Below are positions 47,059-55,157 of a stretch of DNA of 64,000 bases, piece by piece. The notes beneath the pieces are model-generated. The model did not search any database. It was not told the DNA's origin and saw only the letters and a list, made by a program, of their open reading frames with translations. The DNA is taken from assembly GCA_020073245.1 (NCBI GenBank), contig JAIQFQ010000005.1, forward strand, positions 1 through 64,000, read 5' to 3'. This DNA comes from Terriglobia bacterium (GTDB lineage Bacteria; Acidobacteriota; Thermoanaerobaculia; Thermoanaerobaculales; Thermoanaerobaculaceae). Position 1 is the first letter of the stretch. Every line of letters begins with the position of its first letter. The translations under genes and the position numbers were made by a program.

Positions 47059-47316
47059 ATGGCCGATGACACGAAGACGTTAGCCGAGTTCCAACGCAAC
47101 GCCGAGGACACGCTCCGCGTCTCGCTGTCGACGTTCAAGGGCAGAACCTACGTCGACGTGCGGCTGTTCTACACCAGTGACACGGGCGAGCTGCTCCCCA
47201 CGAAGAAGGGCGTCACCGTCACCCCGGACCTGTGGGACGCCTTCCGAGCGGCGATCGCGGCAGCCGAGGCCGAGCTGCAAGCGCGCAATCTCTGGCACCC
47301 GGAGGCCAGTGCATGA
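47059..47316 (+). CDS. PC4/p15-family single-stranded DNA-binding protein
   Basis: 85 residues. T-L-R-V-S-L-S-T-F-K-G-R-T-Y-V-D-V-R-L-F-Y and L-L-P-T-K-K-G-V-T-V-T-P-D-L-W-D-A-F matches the beta-sheet-plus-helix fold of PC4-type proteins found in bacteria and phages. They bind single-stranded DNA and may help replication or transcription. AAGGGAGG precedes ATG 47059. It overlaps the RuvC-like gene by 4 bases. Confidence 0.75.
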   Translation: MADDTKTLAEFQRNAEDTLRVSLSTFKGRTYVDVRLFYTSDTGELLPTKKGVTVTPDLWDAFRAAIAAAEAELQARNLWHPEASA

Positions 47317-47789
47317 GTGGCGCCGTCCTCCTGGGCCTTGACCCGGGCTCGGTCTGCGGTTGGGCCGTTCACGACGGGGAGCGGATCGTCGCCTCCGGGG
47401 TGTGGAACCTGGCGCCTAGGCGCGGCGACTCGCCCGGTGTGCGCTATCTCAAGCTCCGCGGCCGACTGACGGACGTGCGGGATCGGTTCCCGCGCCTCGA
47501 GCTCGTGGCCGTGGAGCAGGCCCACCACCGGGGCGGCGCCGCGACCGAGTACGCCCTCGGGATCCTGACGCACGTGCAGAGTTGGTGCGCGGAGGTTGGG
47601 CTAGATCACCTCGTGGTACACGGAGGCGCGGTCAAGCGCCAGGCGACAGGCCACGGCAACGCGGACAAGGGCTCAATGGTCGCGGCAGCCCTCGAGCGCT
47701 GGCCCGGCTGGAAACCGGAGACGCACGACGAAGCGGACGCCCGTTGGATCGCCGAGGCGGCAGCTCACGAGCTCGTGGGGGTCGCATGA
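47313..47789 (+). CDS. RuvC-like Holliday-junction resolvase
   Basis: 158 residues, RNase-H fold. L-L-G-L-D10-P-G-S-V-C-G-W opens strand 1; L-V-A-V-E68-Q-A-H-H follows strand 4; H-D139-E-A-D142-A-R-W supplies the last acids. K-R-Q-A-T-G-H-G-N-A-D-K-G is the RuvC-type DNA-binding helix region. It would resolve branched DNA before packaging. Overlaps of 4 bases on both sides place it in the operon of 47059-47992. Confidence 0.8.
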   Translation: MSGAVLLGLDPGSVCGWAVHDGERIVASGVWNLAPRRGDSPGVRYLKLRGRLTDVRDRFPRLELVAVEQAHHRGGAATEYALGILTHVQSWCAEVGLDHLVVHGGAVKRQATGHGNADKGSMVAAALERWPGWKPETHDEADARWIAEAAAHELVGVA

Positions 47790-47992
47790 CCGAGGGCGTT
47801 GTCTGGCGTCTTGGCTGCCGGCGTGGCTGGAGGCGGGAGATCCGCCGCGCCTTGGGTCGCGTGGAGCGGCAGTACAGGCCCCGGCGCGCAGAGGCAGCAG
47901 CCGGGCGCCTCGAGGTCGCGCCGTGGCGTCGCCGGCGGATTGACTCAGAGGATGCGGTACGCGGAGTGAACGCGGTACGGGACGCCCGCTGA
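47786..47992 (+). CDS. Small Arg-rich hypothetical protein
   Basis: 68 residues, very rich in Arg, with no recognised domain. It overlaps the RuvC-like stop (ATGA), which supports translation. Its basic nature suggests nucleic-acid contact, but the composition may only reflect GC-rich coding. Confidence 0.4.
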   Translation: MTEGVVWRLGCRRGWRREIRRALGRVERQYRPRRAEAAAGRLEVAPWRRRRIDSEDAVRGVNAVRDAR

Positions 47993-48013
47993 GCGCGGGT
48001 CTAGGGAGTAAAG

Positions 48014-48382
48014 ATGTACGGACAGATCAATCGAGCGCAGAAGGCGAAAAGGTTGTACCAGGCGCGGGCCGCGGTGCAGAAGATGGAGCGGGCCGTCGCC
48101 GACTTCCGGCGCTTCACAACGGACGCGAGCGGCGAGCGACTCCGCAAAGACTCCTCTGCGGTGGATCGGCGTCGCGCCGCACTGGCTGACATCAAACAGG
48201 CCGCGCACGAGGCGAAGGCCGCTCTCGAGCCTATTGCCAAGGCGGAGAAGCTCGAGGACGTCGACAGCGACCTCAGTGAGATCGTCACGTCGGCCAGGAC
48301 TGAGCAGGAAGCCGCGGAGCGGATCGCGAAGCGCACGGCGGCCGAGATGATCGCGGCGGGCTACCGCAAGGTTGGCAAGTGA
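48014..48382 (+). CDS. Helical hypothetical element protein
   Basis: 122 residues, nearly all helix-forming (Ala, Glu, Lys, Arg), probably a coiled coil. It starts at ATG 48014 after an AGGGAG site. It ends Y-R-K-V-G-K. No family recognised. Position between recombination and terminase genes is typical of small phage proteins of unknown role. Confidence 0.6.
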   Translation: MYGQINRAQKAKRLYQARAAVQKMERAVADFRRFTTDASGERLRKDSSAVDRRRAALADIKQAAHEAKAALEPIAKAEKLEDVDSDLSEIVTSARTEQEAAERIAKRTAAEMIAAGYRKVGK

Positions 48383-48571
48383 CGATGCACACAAGGCGGC
48401 CAGAGACGGCGCGCCAGAGGCCGCTCCTGTAGGCGAGGGGTAGAGAGCGCCCCGGCGCTGCGAAGGCAGGCCGGCCGCTAGAGACCCCGAGCGATGGAGC
48501 GGCAGGCGCGACGTGGCGCCGCTGAGCAGTCAACGCAGGACGGACACGAACGCACAAAGGATAGGTGGACT

Positions 48572-49252
48572 GTGAGCAGGCAACCCCAAGAAACACAGCG
48601 ACAGGCAGCGGAGCGCCTCGTGGCTGAGCGGACGGAGGCCGTCACCATGCTCCGGGCTCAGGCTGAGCAGGTTCGCAGCGACGGGAACGAGCGCCAGCAG
48701 CGCCGGCTCGCGCTCGTGAAGCGACTTGCCAGTGGCGAGGACGTCAAGCGGGAGATTCAGAAGGTCGACGCGATCGAGGACGAAGCCGTTGACCGCCTTC
48801 AGGGGCTCGAGGTGCTGATCGAGGAGGCGGCCTTCGTCGTGAAGGAAGCCGAGGAGGCGCTTCGCGTGATCGTGCAGGCGGAACGCACCGAGGAGCGCCG
48901 ACGCCTCGGCGAGGAAGCGCACACGGTGGCCGTCGAGATCGCCGCCAGGGTGCGCGTGACGTGCGCCGCACTGGCGCGAGCGCGCGGAGAGTTTCTCCTC
49001 GCGCTGCAACGGCTCGCTCAGTACGACGCGGGCGCGGCTCAGGATCTCGGGAACTCGTTCACGATGTACAGCAAGCCGGGTCCTCCAGTCCTCGAGCTGT
49101 TCGACAAGGGCTGGAAGACCTACGTCATGGACGGCATGGGCGGCGCCTCGGCGCCCTGGGAGGTCCCCGCCATGCTGCCACCGGACGGCTACCAGGCGCA
49201 ACCGAAGCCGAAGGCGACGCAGGCCGAGCCGCCGTCGCCGGCGGCTCCATGA
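48572..49252 (+). CDS. Coiled-coil hypothetical element protein
   Basis: 226 residues if started at GTG 48572; ATG 48494 is an in-frame alternative with a weaker ribosome site. Residues ~5-150 are a long amphipathic coiled coil; the last 60 residues are Pro/Gly-rich (Y-S-K-P-G-P-P-V-L, then Q-P-K-P-K-A-T). It could be a scaffold- or packaging-related protein, but nothing specific supports this. It lies 7 bases before the TerS-like gene. Confidence 0.55.
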   Translation: MSRQPQETQRQAAERLVAERTEAVTMLRAQAEQVRSDGNERQQRRLALVKRLASGEDVKREIQKVDAIEDEAVDRLQGLEVLIEEAAFVVKEAEEALRVIVQAERTEERRRLGEEAHTVAVEIAARVRVTCAALARARGEFLLALQRLAQYDAGAAQDLGNSFTMYSKPGPPVLELFDKGWKTYVMDGMGGASAPWEVPAMLPPDGYQAQPKPKATQAEPPSPAAP

Positions 49253-49259
49253 GGCCCAG

Positions 49260-49886
49260 ATGAGCAGCCCAGCCATGAGCGACGGTGTCAGGGGCAAGCG
49301 CGGCGTCTGCCTTGCGTGCCAGCACCCGAAGCGGGCGGCACTCGACGCGGCTCTGGCGGCCGGCGACACGCTGAGCTTTCTCTCCGCGAAGTTTGGTATC
49401 TCCCGGAGCGCGATTCACAGACACAAAACACAACACCTGCTCGAGGCGATCGCGGCCGAGGTGCCCACCGCAGCGGTCGAGGCGTGGAACGGTTTCCTCA
49501 CGCGCCTGCACAAGCACGACGAGCGCGCGGAGAAGCTATTCGCCGAGGCCGAGGACATCATGAGGAAGGCCCGCCGGCGCAAAGACAACGCGACGGCTCT
49601 GCAAGCACACGCTGCGGCCAGGGCAGCGCTCGCCGAGCTCCGCGCCGCGATGGAACTGTCCGCCAAACTCGGAGGCCAGCTGAGGGCCGGGACCACGGTC
49701 AACGTCGCGGTCCTCGCCGCCGAGTCGGGCGGCGCTCTGGTGGAAAGGCTCTCGCGCCTCATCGCGGGAGCGCAGGCGCGCCTTCCTGCCGGCGAACCGG
49801 AACGGGAACCCGAGGCGGCAGGCGGGGACGCACCGCCACCGATCGAGACGACGGCCGAGCTCGTGACGGCGGAGCCGGTGTCATGA
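49260..49886 (+). CDS. terS: Terminase small subunit-like protein
   Basis: 208 residues. N-terminal C-L-A-C-Q-H-P-K-R-A-A-L-D and then the helix-turn-helix L-S-F-L-S-A-K-F-G-I-S-R-S-A-I-H-R-H could bind the packaging site. A long helical middle and a Pro/Glu tail follow. Its stop overlaps the large terminase start (ATGA), the standard terS-terL order. The assignment is from position and HTH; small terminases diverge strongly. Confidence 0.65.
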   Translation: MSSPAMSDGVRGKRGVCLACQHPKRAALDAALAAGDTLSFLSAKFGISRSAIHRHKTQHLLEAIAAEVPTAAVEAWNGFLTRLHKHDERAEKLFAEAEDIMRKARRRKDNATALQAHAAARAALAELRAAMELSAKLGGQLRAGTTVNVAVLAAESGGALVERLSRLIAGAQARLPAGEPEREPEAAGGDAPPPIETTAELVTAEPVS

Positions 49887-51364
49887 GCGCCCGCCGTTCG
49901 CTCGCGGCCAAGCTCGCTGCCTTACCTCACGAGGAGAGGCAGCGGATTTGGCACTCGCTCTCGGCAGCCGAGCGGCAGCAGCTCGCCTATGAGTGGCGCT
50001 TCTGGGCTCGGCCTGAGCAGCTCGCGCCTCCGGGCGAGTGGTCAACGTGGCTCATCCTGACGGGGCGAGGCTGGGGCAAGAACCGGACCGGCGCCGAGTG
50101 GATCCGCGCCGAGGTTGAGTCGGGGAGACGCAAGCGGCTCGCGCTGGTCGCACGCACGGCCGCCGACGTGCGGGATACCGTCGTGGAGGGCGAGAGCGGC
50201 CTGCTCGCAATCTCCCCGCCCGGCTTCCGGCCGGAGTGGGAACCCTCTAAGCGGCGCTTGACCTGGCCGAATGGTGCCATCGGCACGACGTACACCGCGG
50301 ACGAACCCGACGCGCTGCGCGGCCCGCAGCACGATGGCGCGTGGTGTGACGAGTTGGCGTCTTGGAGAGCCGGCCCCGAGGCGTGGTCAAACCTCATGAT
50401 GGGCCTTCGGCTGGGGCGAGATCCGCGCGTGGTGGTGACGACCACCCCGCGCCCGGTGAAGCTCGTCAAGGATCTCCTCGCCGATCCTCATACCGTCGTC
50501 ACCAGGGGCCGCACGTACGACAACCTCGAGAACCTCGCTCCGACGTTCCAGCGGACCGTGATCGCCCGCTACGTCGGAACCCGCCTGGGCCGACAGGAGC
50601 TCGAGGGGCTCGTGCTCGAGGACGCGCAGGGCGCCCTGTGGAAGCGCGACCTCATCGAAGCGCATCGCGTTGCCAAGGCTCCGGAGCTGCGGCGGATCGT
50701 GGTCGCGCTTGACCCGAGCGGGACATCGGGTGCTGACTCTGACGAGTGCGGGATCGGCGTCGCCGCGCTCGGCGCCGATGGGCACGGCTACGTGCTGGAC
50801 GATCGCAGCGGGGTCATGAGCCCCGCGGAGTGGGGAAAGCTCGCCGTCTCGCTGTACCACATGCACAGCGCAGATCGGATCGTCGCGGAGGCGAACTTCG
50901 GGGGCGATATGTGTGAGCAGGTGATCCGCGGAGTGCGCGACGCCGAGGATCGCCCGGTCGGGGCGAGCGTGCCGTACAAGAAACTGACCGCCAGCCGCGG
51001 GAAGGCGGCCAGGGCTGAGCCCGTCGCGGCGCTCTATGAGCAAGGGCGCGTTCACCACGTTGGCGTGTTCGCCGAGTTGGAAGACGAACTCTGCTCGTGG
51101 GAGCCGAACAGCGGGCAGCGATCGCCAAACCGCCTTGACTGGCTGGTGTGGGCACTCACGGAGCTGATGCTCGGCGATGGTGGCGCGGAGAATTGGCTCG
51201 GCTACTTGAGTGCGGAGGTTGCGAGGCAGCGAGGCGAGATCCCCGCCGAGACGCGGGCAGCAGCACCCGAGGCGGCCGAGCCGGCGACGCTGCACCCGCT
51301 GATCGAGGAGCCGGTCAGGCCGTGGATGGAGGACCAGGCCGCATTCTCCGGTGGGCAGAAATGA
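49883..51364 (+). CDS. terL: Terminase large subunit (Terminase_6-like)
   Basis: 493 residues. ATPase: Walker A-type G61-R-G-W-G-K66-N67-R, then Walker B A-W-C-D156-E157, and motif III T-T-T-P-R. Nuclease: V-A-L-D277-P-S-G, E337 in V-A-E-A-N-F, and D419 in N-R-L-D-W-L-V-W-A-L. It cuts and pumps DNA into procapsids. Position 67, normally Thr/Ser, is Asn here. No portal or capsid gene follows, contrary to the usual phage order; the next reading frame is a 53-residue membrane peptide and then unrelated cargo. Confidence 0.88.
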   Translation: MSARRSLAAKLAALPHEERQRIWHSLSAAERQQLAYEWRFWARPEQLAPPGEWSTWLILTGRGWGKNRTGAEWIRAEVESGRRKRLALVARTAADVRDTVVEGESGLLAISPPGFRPEWEPSKRRLTWPNGAIGTTYTADEPDALRGPQHDGAWCDELASWRAGPEAWSNLMMGLRLGRDPRVVVTTTPRPVKLVKDLLADPHTVVTRGRTYDNLENLAPTFQRTVIARYVGTRLGRQELEGLVLEDAQGALWKRDLIEAHRVAKAPELRRIVVALDPSGTSGADSDECGIGVAALGADGHGYVLDDRSGVMSPAEWGKLAVSLYHMHSADRIVAEANFGGDMCEQVIRGVRDAEDRPVGASVPYKKLTASRGKAARAEPVAALYEQGRVHHVGVFAELEDELCSWEPNSGQRSPNRLDWLVWALTELMLGDGGAENWLGYLSAEVARQRGEIPAETRAAAPEAAEPATLHPLIEEPVRPWMEDQAAFSGGQK

Positions 51365-51522
51365 CGAGATGGGAGTTGCCGGGGCGGCCTCCAGCCGGCG
51401 ACCCTCAAGGCGCGGGCTCCGGCTCCCTTACCCCGGGGCCTGCGCCGGTTAGCTCGGTCCTCGGTCTGGGGCTGTGGCCTGTGCTGGTTTACGTACTCGC
51501 GTTGGTCCGGTCGAGGCGGTAG
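51361..51522 (+). CDS. Small single-helix membrane protein
   Basis: 53 residues starting in an ATGA overlap with terL. Pro/Gly-rich first half, then a membrane helix (V-L-G-L-G-L-W-P-V-L-V-Y-V-L-A-L-V) and a basic end R-S-R-R. It might be a holin-like or anchor peptide. The start overlap and the helix are the only support. Confidence 0.45.
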   Translation: MTRWELPGRPPAGDPQGAGSGSLTPGPAPVSSVLGLGLWPVLVYVLALVRSRR

Positions 51523-51523
51523 C

Positions 51524-52357
51524 ATGATCGAGCATGCAATCATGGAAGCCGCGTTCCCGAAGTCCCTACGGTCGGAGAAGCGCCTCGTGATGATTCTAGA
51601 GGCATACCTCGATGAGAGCGGCATAGACCATGGCTCCAAGGTCGTTTCAGTTGGAGCGCTCCTGGCGACACAGGGTCACTGGGAGGCCTTTAGCCGAGTC
51701 TGGCGACAGGCACTCGCCGAGTGGGGAATCCGCGAATTCAAGATGGCGGATTTCGTGAACGGCGCCGGGGAATTCAAGGGGTGGTCAAAGATCGAAAAGA
51801 GAAGGCGTTTCAGCCGTGTTGTCGAGATGATCAAAACGCACGATGTGGCCGCATTCGGCGTCATGCTTCCAACGAAGCCCTATTTCTCCCTAGCGAAGGA
51901 AGGCTTACCGAGGACGCTGAAAGACGCTTACCAGGTTGCCGCGCTCGTCTGTATGGCGAAGGTGGTCTCTCATCTTGTTCAGCAGCCCCGCGAGGTTGAA
52001 ATTGCGTATCTCCTCGATGGCGGAGCGCCAGGTCATGGTGAACTCGATGCGGTGCTACACCGAATCCAACTAGCTCCGCACGAGCGGGCTGCTTACAGGA
52101 TGGCGTCATACACCTTTGCGAGCAGTGAGAGGTTCTGCCCGATACAAGCGGCGGACATCCTCGCTCACGAGCTCGGCGAGCACTGGGAGCGGTTGCATGC
52201 GCACGCGCCAGTCACGGCGCTTGAACGCGACTACTTCAAGGAAGTCTCGACGATTCTTCACGCGCCGTGGGAGGTTGTTAGCGTGCGGAATCTCCGGCAG
52301 TACGATGACGCCTATTCACGGCGAAAGTCCGGGCGGCGGGGCGAAAAGCGACAATGA
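51524..52357 (+). CDS. DUF3800 family protein
   Basis: 277 residues. A-Y-L-D-E-S-G near residue 27 and I-Q-A-A-D-I-L-A-H-E-L near 205 are the DUF3800 hallmarks. The family has an RNase-H-like fold with likely catalytic acids and is often found in mobile elements and defence islands. ATG 51524 starts two bases after the small membrane gene; an ATG 66 bases downstream (51590) is possible. Its codon use is less GC-biased than that of its neighbours, suggesting later acquisition. It is the first cargo gene after the terminase. Confidence 0.8.
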   Translation: MIEHAIMEAAFPKSLRSEKRLVMILEAYLDESGIDHGSKVVSVGALLATQGHWEAFSRVWRQALAEWGIREFKMADFVNGAGEFKGWSKIEKRRRFSRVVEMIKTHDVAAFGVMLPTKPYFSLAKEGLPRTLKDAYQVAALVCMAKVVSHLVQQPREVEIAYLLDGGAPGHGELDAVLHRIQLAPHERAAYRMASYTFASSERFCPIQAADILAHELGEHWERLHAHAPVTALERDYFKEVSTILHAPWEVVSVRNLRQYDDAYSRRKSGRRGEKRQ

Positions 52358-52380
52358 GAAGAGGGACACTGATCACCGGG

Positions 52381-52396
52381 GCGGCTTCGAAGCCGC
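52381..52396 (+). terminator. Palindromic hairpin after the DUF3800 gene
   Basis: GCGGCTTCGAAGCCGC is a perfect 16-base palindrome (GCGGCTTC/GAAGCCGC), 23 bases after the DUF3800 stop. A TTCG-type tight loop makes it a stable stem. No T run follows. Confidence 0.45.
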
Positions 52397-52501
52397 ATCT
52401 TCGCGCTCAGGCCGACCGCTAGCTTTCTTCGGGACGCCAGCGACTGGGCGAAGAGACCCCGAGCTGTCCTAGACTCAGACAACGCAGGGAGGTCCGATCG
52501 A

Positions 52502-53194
52502 ATGGCAGACTTCCGAACCCCGGAGGACGTCAAGGCGCACTACGTTGAGCGCATGGGCGAGGAGTTGGGGCTGCTCTTTCACGAACTCTGGCAAGAGGTC
52601 GCCCTGCTGCGCATCGAGTGGGGCGAGTTCATCGAGCTGTTCGGTGAGAAGCGCAGCCGCGTCGCCCTCATGAACGAGGCCGCGCCTGCCTTCTTTACGA
52701 TGGTGCAACGCCTCCTCTGGGAAGAGACGCTGCTGAGCATCGCCCGCCTCACCGACCCGCCGTCTAGTATGGGGAAGGACAACCTGACAATCCGACGTTT
52801 GACGGGCTGCATCGACGACAGCGGTACCGCCCAAGAGGTATCCCGATGCGCTAAGGAGGCCGCCGACGCCGCGGATTTCTGTCGAGACTGGCGAAACCGC
52901 CGCATCGCACACCGCGACCTCGCCCTCGCCACGAAGAAAGAGACGGCGACGCCTCTCGAGCTTGGCAACCGCGTCAAGGTCGAGGCTGCCCTCCTGGCGA
53001 TCGAGCGTACCCTGAATGCGGTTGGCGGTTACTACACGGGATCGACCACCCATTTTGACCTGGGGAGCCGCCTGGGTGGGGCGCTGTCGATGCTCTACGC
53101 CCTCAGGAGGGGTGCCAAGGCCGAGGCCGCCTGGCGTGCTCGGCTCGAGCGCGGCGAGCCAACGTCCGAGGACCGGGAGCACGAGGAGATCTAG
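52502..53194 (+). CDS. AbiU2-like HEPN-domain protein
   Basis: 230 residues, all helical. The start region E-D-V-K-A-H-Y-V-E-R-M-G-E-E-L-G-L-L-F and the block W-E-E-T-L-L-S-I-A-R-L-T-D-P-P fit AbiU2-type HEPN proteins. The active-site motif is D-W-R131-N-R-R-I-A-H137, R-x5-H. HEPN proteins of this type are linked to abortive infection, probably by RNA cleavage. GGGAGG precedes ATG 52502, and TAGACT upstream could be a -10. It has its own transcript, bounded by hairpins. Confidence 0.75.
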   Translation: MADFRTPEDVKAHYVERMGEELGLLFHELWQEVALLRIEWGEFIELFGEKRSRVALMNEAAPAFFTMVQRLLWEETLLSIARLTDPPSSMGKDNLTIRRLTGCIDDSGTAQEVSRCAKEAADAADFCRDWRNRRIAHRDLALATKKETATPLELGNRVKVEAALLAIERTLNAVGGYYTGSTTHFDLGSRLGGALSMLYALRRGAKAEAAWRARLERGEPTSEDREHEEI

Positions 53195-53213
53195 TCGGCC
53201 GTTCCGTACACCT

Positions 53214-53230
53214 GGCGCCTTCGGGCGCCC
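53214..53230 (+). terminator. Cassette-boundary hairpin 1
   Basis: GGCGCCTTCGGGCGCC with tight TTCG-type loop, 20 bases after the HEPN stop. The same hairpin recurs at 53813-53830 and 54688-54705. Confidence 0.5.
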
Positions 53231-53245
53231 CTTCGTCGTCCACAA

Positions 53246-53551
53246 TCAGCACGGCGCCGGCGATTTGAACCAGGCCAGCACCGCCGACACTAGCGCGGTG
53301 GCGCTCGCGGCAAAATAGCCAAAGGCCGCAAGGCGATTTGCACTGGACAGCCGCGCGTTCAGCCTCCTCACAAATTCGTTCACCTCGTCGACGAACTCCT
53401 TTCCTCCATAGACGGTGGGTACCCCAAGCAGGTGCGACGGCCGAATCATGCTCTTCAATTCCGGCAGCGCGGCCTGCCGGTCCCGCCAGTGACGAACGCC
53501 TAGCCCAAGAAAGACAACCGCGAAGACTAGCCAGACAATGCTTAGGCCCAT
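53246..53551 (-). CDS. Two-helix membrane protein
   Basis: 101 residues from ATG 53551 behind GGAGAGGAT. Membrane helices lie at ~3-20 (I-V-W-L-V-F-A-V-V-F-L-G-L-G) and ~75-95 (F-G-Y-F-A-A-S-A-T-A-L-V-S-A-V-L-A-W-F). A charged loop between them includes K-E-F-V-D-E-V-N-E-F-V-R-R-L-N. No family recognised. It follows the 58-residue zinc-ribbon gene by 13 bases, so the two are an operon. Confidence 0.6.
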   Translation of the reverse strand: MGLSIVWLVFAVVFLGLGVRHWRDRQAALPELKSMIRPSHLLGVPTVYGGKEFVDEVNEFVRRLNARLSSANRLAAFGYFAASATALVSAVLAWFKSPAPC

Positions 53552-53564
53552 GGATCCTCTCCTC

Positions 53565-53741
53565 TCAGTGCCGGAGCTTCGCAGCCCGATCGCATCGGTC
53601 GCACGCCAGGACCGGCCAGTCCCGCACGGGTAGGTGGAGGCGGGCGATCTCGAGCGCGACGCGCTCGCGCATTGGCGCACCGCACCAGGGGCAGCGGGGC
53701 GGACCGGCGGGTCCGGTTTCTTGGCCTGGTGACTTTGCCAT
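53565..53741 (-). CDS. Small zinc-ribbon protein
   Basis: 58 residues on the minus strand, ATG 53741 to TGA 53565. C-P-W-C-G-A-P-M and, 28 residues on, C-D-R-C-D-R form a two-CxxC zinc ribbon. Codon composition and the clean Cys spacing support coding despite the short length. It is directly upstream of the two-helix membrane protein. Confidence 0.65.
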   Translation of the reverse strand: MAKSPGQETGPAGPPRCPWCGAPMRERVALEIARLHLPVRDWPVLACDRCDRAAKLRH

Positions 53742-53812
53742 GGGTAGAACCTATCCCGCTCCGGCGCGGTCTGGTGCGCCTGTGGCGGTATCATGGGTGA
53801 ACGATACCACCA

Positions 53813-53830
53813 GGGCGCCTTCCGGCGCCC
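53813..53830 (-). terminator. Cassette-boundary hairpin 2
   Basis: GGGCGCC-TTCC-GGCGCCC, immediately after the lipoprotein stop codon (read on the minus strand). Nearly identical to the hairpins at 53214 and 54688. Confidence 0.6.
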
Positions 53831-53831
53831 T

Positions 53832-54626
53832 TCAGTTGGCCCGCACCGCGCGCCGCTGGAGTCGACGCTGGGTATAGGCGATCCCAAACTCCGCCCCTGG
53901 TGCCGTGATTAGGTTGTCGTTGGCCAGGAGTGTTTCGTCCCCAGTCGGGTGAACCATCCAGCAGTAGGACTCGGAACCTTGGGGGGTCTGCCGGTCGGCC
54001 CGCGCCGTAAGCACGACCGTGTCGCTTTGCGAGACCGCCATCGTGAAGCGGCCGTCCGCGTCGGTCTTCGTGGAGGCCAATCCGGTAGGGAGCGAAGAGC
54101 ACAGATAGTCAGGCGACTCTAGGGCGTCGATCTGCCTGCGGAGTTGCGCGACGGTGCCGGCGCTTTGGTTGCGGCGCTTCGTGGCCTTGTCGATCGCCGC
54201 CTTGTGCTCGGCCCCATGGTAGACGAGTGTCGGCATCTTCAGGACCTGTTTCCAATCGCGCTCGTCCGCCTCGACGGCCGCACGTAGGGCCGTTCGGTCC
54301 TGCGCGAGTGTGTGCTCCGCTTCGGTGAGGAGCGCCTCGAGGATGGCCGTCTGGTCTGCGCTGTCCTTTGTCTTCGCGTCCAGGTACGTGTGGATCTCGG
54401 CTTCCCGGACGGCGTCGACCCGCACGAGGCCAAGCCGGATGTTCTCGCGACCGGTGGTCACGATGAAGACCTGTCCCCGTAAGGCCCTAACTTGAGGGGT
54501 CGCGGTGGTGGTTCCTGTCGCAGACTGTTCGGATCGCCCCCTTGCTCCACAGGCCGCCATGGCAAGGACGAGGAGGGGGATGCCTAGTGCAGCATTCACC
54601 GCCTTCACTCGCTTTGAAAGGGCCAT
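53832..54626 (-). CDS. Lipoprotein with C-terminal carboxypeptidase-regulatory-like segment
   Basis: 264 residues from ATG 54626 behind GGGAGG. L-L-V-L-A-M-A-A-C-G is a lipobox; acylated Cys is near residue 23. Residues ~45-75 hold a short beta segment (R-G-Q-V-F-I-V-T-T). A helical middle (~75-170) is rich in charged residues. The last ~90 include K-T-D-A-D-G-R-F-T-M-A-V, a regulatory-like beta sandwich pattern. It should sit on a membrane face in the envelope. Unknown function; lipoproteins in mobile elements can block phage adsorption or DNA entry, which is speculative here. Confidence 0.65.
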   Translation of the reverse strand: MALSKRVKAVNAALGIPLLVLAMAACGARGRSEQSATGTTTATPQVRALRGQVFIVTTGRENIRLGLVRVDAVREAEIHTYLDAKTKDSADQTAILEALLTEAEHTLAQDRTALRAAVEADERDWKQVLKMPTLVYHGAEHKAAIDKATKRRNQSAGTVAQLRRQIDALESPDYLCSSLPTGLASTKTDADGRFTMAVSQSDTVVLTARADRQTPQGSESYCWMVHPTGDETLLANDNLITAPGAEFGIAYTQRRLQRRAVRAN

Positions 54627-54687
54627 ACTTCGCCTCCCGGTGTCAGACATTCTGCCCAAGACCTCATTTTCCCACGACGACGTGGTG

Positions 54688-54705
54688 GGGCGCCTTCGGG
54701 CGCCC
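54688..54705 (+). terminator. Cassette-boundary hairpin 3
   Basis: GGGCGCC-TTC-GGGCGCCC between the divergent lipoprotein and membrane-protein genes. Here it is not downstream of any gene, so it marks a boundary rather than a transcript end. Confidence 0.5.
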
Positions 54706-54750
54706 ATTCGTTTCGGGCCTATGATTGCAGGAACCAAGCAGGAGGAAGCG

Positions 54751-55143
54751 ATGACAGAGCCCCTAGAGCGGTCCGAGTTGCTATGGCGGCAGTACGAGCT
54801 CGAGGTTGATCTATACAAGCACCATTTTGACCAGGCCGTGAGGATAAACACGCTCTACTCCATCATTACCGGCGCTATCCTGAGCTTCTACCTTAGCCAG
54901 AGAAGCGTCCCCACCGCCAAGTGGGCCCTTGCCTTGCCCTTGCTGTTGAGCGTGGGCCTTGCTGGAGCATCTTTCTATGGTGCGTGCCTCCTTGGCAATT
55001 CGAGGAAGGACCTTATCGGCATCACCAAGGCCTTGAACCTTCCCTATTTTCCGGAGACCAGGGTCCTTTCGTGTCTGCTCATTCTGTCGGGCCTGGGTGG
55101 TCTGCTTGTCGCTATTGGCCTTGGCTGGCTCCTGCTTCAGTAG
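54751..55143 (+). CDS. Three-helix membrane protein of element cargo
   Basis: 130 residues, GGAGGAAGCG before ATG 54751. A charged N-terminus W-R-Q-Y-E-L-E-V-D-L-Y-K-H-H-F-D-Q-A leads into three membrane helices (~36-52, ~58-82, ~105-128). The N-terminal W-x-Q-Y-x-L-x-V-D-L-Y pattern is shared by other small membrane proteins I have seen near defence genes, but no function is known. It ends at a strong hairpin. Confidence 0.6.
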   Translation: MTEPLERSELLWRQYELEVDLYKHHFDQAVRINTLYSIITGAILSFYLSQRSVPTAKWALALPLLLSVGLAGASFYGACLLGNSRKDLIGITKALNLPYFPETRVLSCLLILSGLGGLLVAIGLGWLLLQ

Positions 55144-55157
55144 ATCTCACAGCCAGG

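Noticed and set aside
46694-47083. 129-codon frame between the TubC-like and PC4 genes
   Set aside because: It begins with an ATGA overlap but covers repeat-like sites and a likely promoter, has no recognisable domain, and overlaps the next gene's ribosome site.
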